Of a DNA stretch of 6,071 nucleotides, positions 1 through 4,490 are shown in pieces. The notes beneath the pieces are model-generated. The model made no database searches. It was not told where the DNA came from and saw nothing but the letters and a program-made list of their open reading frames with translations. The stretch is from Magnetovibrio sp. (GTDB lineage Bacteria > Pseudomonadota > Alphaproteobacteria > Rhodospirillales > Magnetovibrionaceae). Positions within the stretch are counted from its first letter, which is position 1; each line of letters opens with the position of its first letter. A program made the position numbers and the translations under genes. The stretch spans positions 1 through 6,071 of the forward strand of contig JAESUA010000290.1 in NCBI GenBank assembly GCA_016763255.1, given 5' to 3'.

Positions 1-1110
1 CTCAAAGAGCGCCTCTTCGGTGGTTTCCTCGCCCGGAGCGACATCGAAATCTATAAGCATATGAGCGTTGCCCTCGGGCTCGGGCTCGGGCTCAGGATCG
101 GACTCAGCCCCTCCTTCAGGTTCAGGATCTTCGATCTTGGCCAGACCACCGACTTCTATTTCACCCTGCAGACCAAAATCGTTGGCATTGGGCTGGCTCA
201 TCGGTAGGTGACGCAGGGTCGAGGAGAAGATGCTAAGCATCTGCTGGATGTCGATGACGGTCGTTTCCGCAGGTGCGGCGTTGAAGCTGGTCACCACGGT
301 GAATTCGTTGGCGCCGTTGAGCACCGTCACACCGCCATTGTTCATGACCACGACTTCACCGACAAAGCCGTCGGCTTCTTCCATCAGCACGATTTCAAGG
401 TTTTGACCGTCGCGAATATCCAGACCAACCTGGGTGCCGCGAATACCGATGGTCGCAACCGGGGTATTGAGGGTCATGGCGTCGGGATCGGTCTTGGCCA
501 CCTGGCCGGAGACGAAGGTGAACACGCCGTGCATCACCGACAAGGACACCGAGCCTTCTTGGGTGCCCGGATCGTAAACCATTTCATCCAGAACCATGCG
601 GCCGTCTTCGGCCATGGAGAAGGTGGTTTCGTCCGCCAAAATCACACCGATGGCACCGTCTACACCGGTTTCAAGGATGTCACCTTGATAAACCTGATCG
701 CCCAACTTCAATTCAACGCGGGTACCATCCGCGCGTATGGCAGTGACCATACCGACCAGTTTTTCGATTTGGCCAATGGGCTGTTCGGCGACCGCATCGG
801 AACCGGCCTGGGCTTCCATTCCAGGGGTGGCGGAACCGGCAAGGCGTGCGGCCAAGTCACCGGAGACCTCAGCACCTTCGCTAGACGCCAAATCTGGCTG
901 GGGATCGACCATGAAATAATCTTTGACGATCACCTCGCTGCCATCGGGCCAGGTCAATACAAGATCAGGGCCTTCGTGGGCATAATCCGCGGTGGCCGGG
1001 TTAAGGCCATCGGGCATCACCAGGGTTTCGCCGGATGTGGCCTCAATCGTGGTGGAGCTGCTTTGCCCCGTCACGCCGAGAATGGTGTTGCCTTGATCGT
1101 TGGTAGCCAT
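1..1110 (-). CDS. FecR-domain protein, N-terminal 370 residues of a probable large secreted/surface protein (partial)
   Basis: The frame is open from ATG at 1110 to the window edge with no stop, so the C-terminus is missing. GGAAGG at 1120-1125 lies 9 nt upstream and supports this start. Residues 52-66 (LTWPDGSEVIVKDYF) resemble the short beta motif found near the head of Bap-type surface proteins. Residues about 115-260 form a FecR-like beta domain: EKLVGMVTAIRADGT (116-130), a GD-rich turn, MHGVFTFVSGQVAK near 193-206, and the family hallmark TPVATIGIRGTQVGL at 216-230. An acidic Pro-Glu linker follows (about 326-348). There is no signal peptide and no membrane helix. Classical FecR is a membrane anti-sigma regulator, whereas soluble FecR domains at the head of long repeat proteins are common in alphaproteobacteria and fit type I secretion. 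I infer the latter; the rest of the gene decides it. A long open frame on the opposite strand (208-1203) is a shadow. Confidence 0.85.
   Translation of the reverse strand, partial: MATNDQGNTILGVTGQSSSTTIEATSGETLVMPDGLNPATADYAHEGPDLVLTWPDGSEVIVKDYFMVDPQPDLASSEGAEVSGDLAARLAGSATPGMEAQAGSDAVAEQPIGQIEKLVGMVTAIRADGTRVELKLGDQVYQGDILETGVDGAIGVILADETTFSMAEDGRMVLDEMVYDPGTQEGSVSLSVMHGVFTFVSGQVAKTDPDAMTLNTPVATIGIRGTQVGLDIRDGQNLEIVLMEEADGFVGEVVVMNNGGVTVLNGANEFTVVTSFNAAPAETTVIDIQQMLSIFSSTLRHLPMSQPNANDFGLQGEIEVGGLAKIEDPEPEGGAESDPEPEPEPEGNAHMLIDFDVAPGEETTEEALFE
73..96. repeat. Hexanucleotide tandem repeat coding for Pro-Glu
   Basis: Three perfect ctcggg units (73-78, 79-84, 85-90) are followed by one ctcagg unit (91-96). 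On the minus strand they encode the Pro-Glu run at residues 339-346 of the FecR-domain protein. Gain or loss of a unit would keep the reading frame, so linker length may vary between strains. This is a simple-sequence linker rather than a folded domain. Confidence 0.85.
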
Positions 1111-1119
1111 GGTTCGAAA

Positions 1120-1125
1120 CCTTCC
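1120..1125 (-). promoter_or_regulatory. Ribosome binding site of the FecR-domain gene
   Basis: Minus-strand GGAAGG with 9 nt to the ATG at 1110. It fixes the start of a gene that would otherwise be recognised only by its domain. Confidence 0.6.
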
Positions 1126-1147
1126 GGTGCCATTTATAATTCGGTGT

Positions 1148-1176
1148 TTTGGGACCAAGTTGGTGACTTGCCCAAA
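1148..1176 (-). other. Leader hairpin 1, start-proximal
   Basis: On the minus strand TTTGGG-CAAGT, loop CACCA, then ACTTG, a two-base GT bulge and CCCAAA. This makes an 11-bp stem with one bulge, about 38 nt upstream of the FecR start codon. No T-run follows, so it is not an intrinsic terminator. It could shape translation or mRNA stability of the leader. The pairing is directly visible; any function is inference. Confidence 0.45.
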
Positions 1177-1207
1177 TCCCGAAACGCAAAATGCCGCTCA
1201 TGAATGC

Positions 1208-1227
1208 CAAACCGATGGACCGGTTTG
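1208..1227 (-). other. Leader hairpin 2, promoter-proximal
   Basis: A perfect 7-bp inverted repeat, CAAACCG and CGGTTTG, around a 6-nt loop, inside the predicted transcript of the FecR-domain gene. It may be an RNA hairpin or a dyad operator downstream of the promoter. No T-run follows it. Confidence 0.4.
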
Positions 1228-1278
1228 TTTCAAGGCTGCGGCAAAAAGAACATGAAAAGAGTTGGTGTGCTTAAGTAA

Positions 1279-1308
1279 ATCATATAACCGCAGTGGATTT
1301 CACGTCAA
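1279..1308 (-). promoter_or_regulatory. Sigma70-type promoter for the FecR-domain gene
   Basis: Minus strand: TTGACG (1303-1308) as -35, an 18-bp spacer, and TATGAT (1279-1284) as -10. Each hexamer matches consensus at 5 of 6 positions. Transcription would begin near 1272, giving a leader of about 160 nt before the ATG at 1110. This is the best promoter match I see in the window. It makes the FecR gene independent of the DHH-Ctp operon upstream. Confidence 0.6.
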
Positions 1309-1332
1309 CACAGACACGCGTTTGCGGCGATA

Positions 1333-1407
1333 TAAGAAAAGCTGTTGATCTTGGCGTCACATACCCACGACGCTAGGTATCCTGCGATGATCAAACCATA
1401 TTTCTTA
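1333..1407. repeat. Nested imperfect inverted repeat
   Basis: Three successive pairs nest inside each other: TAAGAAA (1333-1339) with TTTCTTA (1401-1407), TTGATC (1345-1350) with GATCAA (1389-1394), and GCGTC (1354-1358) with GACGC (1369-1373). The gaps are asymmetric. ATACC (1361-1365) with GGTAT (1376-1380) competes with the innermost pair. It sits 25-100 bp upstream of the -35 of the FecR gene and about 120 bp past the Ctp stop. It could be a regulator-binding region or a weak 3' structure of the operon transcript; chance is also possible. Confidence 0.3.
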
Positions 1408-1525
1408 GGGTGACGTTTTGCATCCACCCAAAGCACATTACATCCCCGCACCGTGAGCAGACATCGTCGTCATGAAAATGCCCCGTGATGTGAAAAACCG
1501 CCCTAATACCAAGGCCTTATCGCGA

Positions 1526-3040
1526 TTACTGTCCGGGGACGGCAGAGACTTGTTGGCCAATGGCGGCGAGAAAGGCCGCAGTCGAGCCAGCCTGGAGATA
1601 AGCCAGCGCACAGCCAAGGTCGCGATCTTCATTTTTTGGCCCTGCGGTGGGGCAATTTTCGCGTTGCAAGGTGGCGGTGGCAACAAAATCACCTACCGCA
1701 TCGCGACTTAAGGCCCGGGGCAAGTCGGCCTCGCGGCGAATGGTTGGGGGCTTTTCATCTTCATTGTCCGGCTTAGCACGGCTCAAGACGATATCCGGCC
1801 CCACACCCCTGGCTTGGATGGTGTAGCCCGATGGGGCGTAATACCGCGCCGTGGTCAGCCGCAAGCCGCCTTCAAGGGGCAGCGGCTGGATGGTCTGCAC
1901 CGAACCCTTGCCGAACGAACGACGGCCCATCACCACCGCACGGCCATGATCTTTGAGCGCGCTGGCGACAATTTCCGAGGCCGAAGCCGAGCCTTCGTTG
2001 ATCAGCACCACCATCGGCAATCCACGCGCCAGGTCCCCCTCCTCGGCCTCAAACACCCGGTCGTCTCGAGGGTTGCGTTCGCGGATCGCCACGATGGTGC
2101 CCTGATCAAGGAAACTGTCGGATACGAACACCGATTGGTTCAGCAAACCGCCGGGGTTATTGCGCAGGTCCAAGACGATTCCGGTCATGCGCCCGGCCGA
2201 TTGCCGTGTTAATTCATCCATGGCGCGTTCCAGCATCGGTTCGACCTTTTCGGTGAAACTCACCACCCGGATGTAGCCGATATCGCCTTCCATGTGCCAG
2301 CGCACCGAGCGCAACTGGATCACTGCGCGCACGATGCGCACATCAAACGGCGCCACGCCGTCGCGCAAAATGGTCAGCAAAAGGGGTTCCCCCGGCGCAC
2401 CGCGCATAATTTTAACCGCTTGGGACAAGGTTTTTTCGCCCAAGGCTTCGCCATCCAAATGCGTAATCAGATCACCGGGCTGGATACCGGCGCGAAATGC
2501 CGGCGTGCCTTCAATCGGAGAAACGACCTTGATGAAGCCGTCTTCCATTGTCACCTCTATGCCCAAACCGCCAAACTCGCCGCGTGTCACCACACGACTT
2601 TCACGCAGTTCATCGGGATTAAGATAACTGGAATGTGGGTCCAGGGCCGCCATCATCGCATCCAGCCCCGCTTCGACCACAACGTTGGGGTCCGTACCGC
2701 CGGGCTTAAAATCCATGTCCTCAACGCCCTTCAACGCCGCATCGATCAGCACCACGGCATCGGTTTTCACCACGTAGTTGCCACTCACATGACGGAACGC
2801 ATCGCGAAAATGATCGCGTTGGCGCAGGTTAGAGGAATTGTTGCTGTAGGTTTCATACGCCTCATAGAAGCGTTGCAGTTCTTTTTCATCCGCCGGATTG
2901 ATGGTCGTCATCGAACCGAACGTGCGCACCACCTGTGAAATGGAAATACGCCCATCACTACAGGCACTCAGCGACTGTAGCAAAGCAAAGGCCATGGCCC
3001 CGCCAATGACGAAGGCCATCAATTGACTAACGCGGTTCAT
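1526..3040 (-). CDS. S41 family C-terminal processing peptidase, probable lipoprotein
   Basis: Protease of 504 residues that trims or degrades exported proteins from their C-termini, acting in the cell envelope. Residues 1-27 are a signal peptide ending in the lipobox LSAC, with Cys27 as the lipid site. Ser follows at +2 rather than Asp, which favours outer-membrane sorting by the E. coli rule. LDPHSSYLNP is at 133-142. A PDZ domain spans about 153-228 (FGGLGIEV, then PAFRAGIQPGD). The S41 core holds DLRNNPGG at 291-298, SASASE at 351-356 and SFGKGSVQ at 375-382. By alignment to known Ctp enzymes the nucleophile is Ser353 with Lys378, 25 residues apart as in the family, and Gln382 completes the usual triad. 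All catalytic residues are present. The start ATG overlaps the stop of the upstream DHH gene by 4 bp and lacks a clear ribosome site, so translation is probably coupled. It may be a paralogue of the housekeeping CtpA. A typical tail (about 445-486) is present. Confidence 0.93.
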   Translation of the reverse strand: MNRVSQLMAFVIGGAMAFALLQSLSACSDGRISISQVVRTFGSMTTINPADEKELQRFYEAYETYSNNSSNLRQRDHFRDAFRHVSGNYVVKTDAVVLIDAALKGVEDMDFKPGGTDPNVVVEAGLDAMMAALDPHSSYLNPDELRESRVVTRGEFGGLGIEVTMEDGFIKVVSPIEGTPAFRAGIQPGDLITHLDGEALGEKTLSQAVKIMRGAPGEPLLLTILRDGVAPFDVRIVRAVIQLRSVRWHMEGDIGYIRVVSFTEKVEPMLERAMDELTRQSAGRMTGIVLDLRNNPGGLLNQSVFVSDSFLDQGTIVAIRERNPRDDRVFEAEEGDLARGLPMVVLINEGSASASEIVASALKDHGRAVVMGRRSFGKGSVQTIQPLPLEGGLRLTTARYYAPSGYTIQARGVGPDIVLSRAKPDNEDEKPPTIRREADLPRALSRDAVGDFVATATLQRENCPTAGPKNEDRDLGCALAYLQAGSTAAFLAAIGQQVSAVPGQ

Positions 3041-3972
3041 CCGTCGGCGGTGATCCGGGCAATCAATTCGCCTTGAACACGATCGGCATCATCGTTGTCG
3101 ATCTGGCAGGTGCCGGCGTTCATATGACCGCCACCACCGTATTCCAGCATCAAAGTGCCGATATCGGTGTTCGAGGACCGGTTGAGAATTGATTTACCCA
3201 CCGCAAACACGGTGTTGAGCTTGTTTAAGCCCCAAATGGCGTGCATCGAGATGTTGGTATCTGGATACATCGCATAAATCATAAAGCGGTTGGTGGCGAA
3301 GATGGTTTCTTCGTTGCGCAAATCCAAGACCACCAAGTTGCCGTGATTCGTGGTGCAACGTTCGACCTGCTCCTTGGCCTTGACGGCGTGATCCATATAC
3401 AGATCAACGCGTTCGACAACGTCGGGCAGCTTGAGAATCTCTTCGATTGTGTGATCGCGGCAATAATCGATCAGTTCCATCATCAATTGATAATTGGAAA
3501 TGCGGAAATCTTTGAAGCGTCCCAGGCCGGTGCGCGAATCCATGATGAAATTGAGCAACACCCAATCGGTCGGGTTAAGCACTTCATCTTCATTGAATTG
3601 GGCGCTGTCGGCCTTATCCACGGCATCCATCATTTCTTTGGAAATTTTGGAAAATTCGATATGCCCGCCGTAATAGTCATAAACCACGCGCGCCGCAGAC
3701 GGGGCTTCGGGATCGATAACATGATTGGGCGGAATGTCGTCCAGGCGGATCATCTCACTGGCGTGGTGATCAAAAGCAATGTGAACGCCCGGTACGTAAG
3801 GCAAGTTGGTGGTGATGTCGTCTTCGGCAATCAGGATGGTGCCGTCTTGCATATCCTTAGGATGGACGAATTTGATGTCTTCAATCAAATCCATTTCTTT
3901 GAGCAGCACGGCACAGACAAGACCGTCAAAGTCACTGCGTGTCACCAAGCGGAATTTTTTATGATCGCTCAT
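3037..3972 (-). CDS. DHH family phosphoesterase (often annotated as exopolyphosphatase-like)
   Basis: Cytoplasmic metal-dependent phosphoesterase of 311 residues, the usual length for this family. With numbering from ATG at 3972, SDFDG at 13-17 supplies the first metal-binding aspartates, the DHH signature FDHH is at 67-70, and DKAD at 119-122 is the likely next acidic site. A C-terminal DHHA1-type domain carries the substrate-binding GGGGHMNAG at 279-287. All core motifs are intact. DHH enzymes cleave phosphodiester or phosphoanhydride bonds in substrates such as polyphosphate, nanoRNA or cyclic dinucleotides; the sequence alone does not tell which. A TTG one codon upstream (3975) is possible, but ATG at 3972 is better because AAGGGA at 3981-3986 lies 8 nt away. 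The stop overlaps the Ctp start (ATGA), so the two are one transcription unit with DHH first. A long opposite-strand frame (3241-4122) is a shadow. Confidence 0.9.
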   Translation of the reverse strand: MSDHKKFRLVTRSDFDGLVCAVLLKEMDLIEDIKFVHPKDMQDGTILIAEDDITTNLPYVPGVHIAFDHHASEMIRLDDIPPNHVIDPEAPSAARVVYDYYGGHIEFSKISKEMMDAVDKADSAQFNEDEVLNPTDWVLLNFIMDSRTGLGRFKDFRISNYQLMMELIDYCRDHTIEEILKLPDVVERVDLYMDHAVKAKEQVERCTTNHGNLVVLDLRNEETIFATNRFMIYAMYPDTNISMHAIWGLNKLNTVFAVGKSILNRSSNTDIGTLMLEYGGGGHMNAGTCQIDNDDADRVQGELIARITADG

Positions 3973-3980
3973 CAAGTGTG

Positions 3981-3986
3981 TCCCTT
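3981..3986 (-). promoter_or_regulatory. Ribosome binding site that decides the DHH gene start
   Basis: Minus-strand AAGGGA, 8 nt from ATG at 3972 but only 5 nt from the alternative TTG at 3975. The spacing favours the ATG. Confidence 0.5.
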
Positions 3987-4019
3987 AACCAACGTTACGA
4001 CCTCAAGCAGAACCCCATA

Positions 4020-4056
4020 TATGACTGCGTCTTCGTTATTATATTATGTAGTCATA
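4020..4056. repeat. Inverted repeat flanking the candidate -10 of the DHH operon
   Basis: TATGACT (4020-4026) and AGTCATA (4050-4056) are perfect 7-bp inverted repeats separated by 23 bp. The half-site centres are 30 bp apart, roughly three helical turns, which puts them on one DNA face. The TATAAT at 4038-4043 lies between them. This looks like an operator arrangement, but the repeat is short and AT-rich, so chance cannot be excluded. Confidence 0.35.
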
Positions 4057-4066
4057 AATACGTATA
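4038..4066 (-). promoter_or_regulatory. Candidate promoter of the DHH-Ctp operon (perfect -10, weak -35)
   Basis: Minus strand: a perfect TATAAT at 4038-4043, with TATACG at 4061-4066 as a poor -35 across 17 bp. It lies about 65 bp upstream of the DHH start. The -10 is embedded in a 7-bp inverted repeat (4020-4056), which would suit control by a dimeric regulator. The -10 is convincing, the -35 is not. Confidence 0.35.
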
Positions 4067-4081
4067 CAGGTTTGAAAATTC

Positions 4082-4111
4082 ATTCTATCGGAATTCATCA
4101 AGCATTCACAA
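4082..4111 (-). promoter_or_regulatory. Alternative promoter for the DHH-Ctp operon
   Basis: Minus strand: TTGTGA (4106-4111) as -35, an 18-bp spacer and TAGAAT (4082-4087) as -10, with 4 and 5 matches to consensus. It would give a leader of roughly 100 nt. It competes with the TATAAT element nearer the gene; only one, or both, may be used. Confidence 0.25.
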
Positions 4112-4347
4112 GGCGTTCTTAGCCCAAGCGCCCGTAATTTTGCAAATCGCCCCTTCAACCCGATCAAAAACCATACATTTTGTCTATGATAACCGCTTGA
4201 AATCCACTTATGGGATCCCCACCCCGGCATAAGTATGTGGTGACGTTGTATTTTTGTGTGATAAAAGGGAATGATTATGGTGTGAATAGTGCATCGTAAG
4301 GAGAGTGGAACAAGGAAATCAGTTCACACGGGGATAGACGGTAAAAG

Positions 4348-4394
4348 CGCTCAATTTATTCATGAATCGGTGACAAAACCGCACGGATTGAGCG
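4348..4394. repeat. 8-bp inverted repeat upstream of the chemoreceptor gene
   Basis: CGCTCAAT (4348-4355) and ATTGAGCG (4387-4394) are perfect inverted repeats with a 31-bp gap. They lie about 95-145 bp upstream of the chemoreceptor start. The half-site centres are 39 bp apart. A second repeat, AAAACCG (4375-4381) with CGGTTTT (4421-4427), interleaves with it. They may be regulator sites or mutually exclusive RNA stems. Confidence 0.35.
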
Positions 4395-4415
4395 ATTGAT
4401 GGGCGTCAATACATT

Positions 4416-4442
4416 TTGCTCGGTTTTAAGCCATTCTATGAT
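4416..4442 (+). promoter_or_regulatory. Weak candidate promoter of the chemoreceptor gene
   Basis: TATGAT at 4437-4442 matches the -10 consensus at 5 of 6 positions. The only -35-like element is TTGCTC at 4416-4421, with a short 15-bp spacer. If used, transcription would start near 4449, inside the C8 tract. No good flagellar sigma28 pattern was found in this region. Confidence 0.25.
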
Positions 4443-4447
4443 CTCTT

Positions 4448-4455
4448 CCCCCCCC
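4448..4455 (+). repeat. C8 homopolymer tract in the chemoreceptor 5' region
   Basis: Eight consecutive cytosines lie 35 bp before the start codon and 6 bp after a TATGAT -10-like element. Such runs are prone to length change during replication and, outside coding DNA, could alter promoter spacing or leader structure. The tract is directly visible; any role in expression is inference. Confidence 0.6.
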
Positions 4456-4480
4456 TGAAATTGACGACCTACATCGAGTT

Positions 4481-4485
4481 GGAGG
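4481..4485 (+). promoter_or_regulatory. Ribosome binding site of the chemoreceptor gene
   Basis: GGAGG ends 5 nt before ATG at 4491. An in-frame ATG at 4503 is 17 nt away, too far, so 4491 is the start. Confidence 0.7.
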
Positions 4486-4490
4486 ACATC

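Larger units (their letters stand above)
1111..1525. other. Non-coding region between the Ctp gene and the FecR gene
   Basis: 415 bp without a supportable gene. It holds the FecR promoter, its leader with two hairpins, and a nested inverted repeat at 1333-1407. I looked for an intrinsic terminator after the Ctp stop codon on the minus strand. The T5 run near 1492-1496 has no convincing GC-rich stem before it, so how Ctp transcription ends is not clear from the sequence. A short open frame starting inside Ctp (84 codons on the minus strand) shows no recognisable protein and is treated as noise. Confidence 0.6.
3973..4490. other. Divergent intergenic region between the DHH operon and the chemoreceptor gene
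   Basis: 518 bp, visibly more AT-rich than its neighbours. Small open frames here (for example 63 codons on the minus strand at 4039-4230) have no recognisable protein features and I do not call them. The left half holds promoter candidates for the DHH operon. The right half holds inverted repeats, a C8 tract and a weak promoter candidate for the chemoreceptor gene. No tRNA, insertion-sequence end or attachment site was recognised. Confidence 0.6.

Noticed and set aside
271..290. Possible LapG-type cleavage site (Ala-Ala) in the FecR protein
   Set aside because: The context is NAAPA, not the TAAG/PAAG type. No other candidate is present in the visible 370 residues.
208..1203. Open frame of 331 codons on the plus strand
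   Set aside because: It lies opposite the FecR-domain gene, which has a recognisable domain, ribosome site and promoter. The plus-strand translation is His/Gly-rich with no domain, typical of antisense frames in GC-rich DNA.
1480..1525. Intrinsic terminator after the Ctp gene
   Set aside because: There is a T5 run on the minus strand, but no stable GC-rich stem immediately before it; the AAGGCCTT palindrome leaves no loop.
3241..4122. Open frame of 293 codons on the plus strand
   Set aside because: It is antisense to the DHH gene, whose motifs are intact. It shows no domain or ribosome site.
4212..4219. GGGATCCC palindrome in the intergenic region
   Set aside because: A single 8-bp palindrome with no partner site or promoter context; expected by chance.
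4039..4230. 63-codon minus-strand frame in the divergent intergenic region
   Set aside because: No good ribosome site, no recognisable protein features, and it covers the promoter candidates of the DHH operon.
4278..4293. Sigma54-like GG-N10-GC element before the chemoreceptor gene
   Set aside because: The GG/GC spacing is right, but most of the surrounding consensus (CAC after TGG, TT before GC) is absent, and the match is no better than chance.
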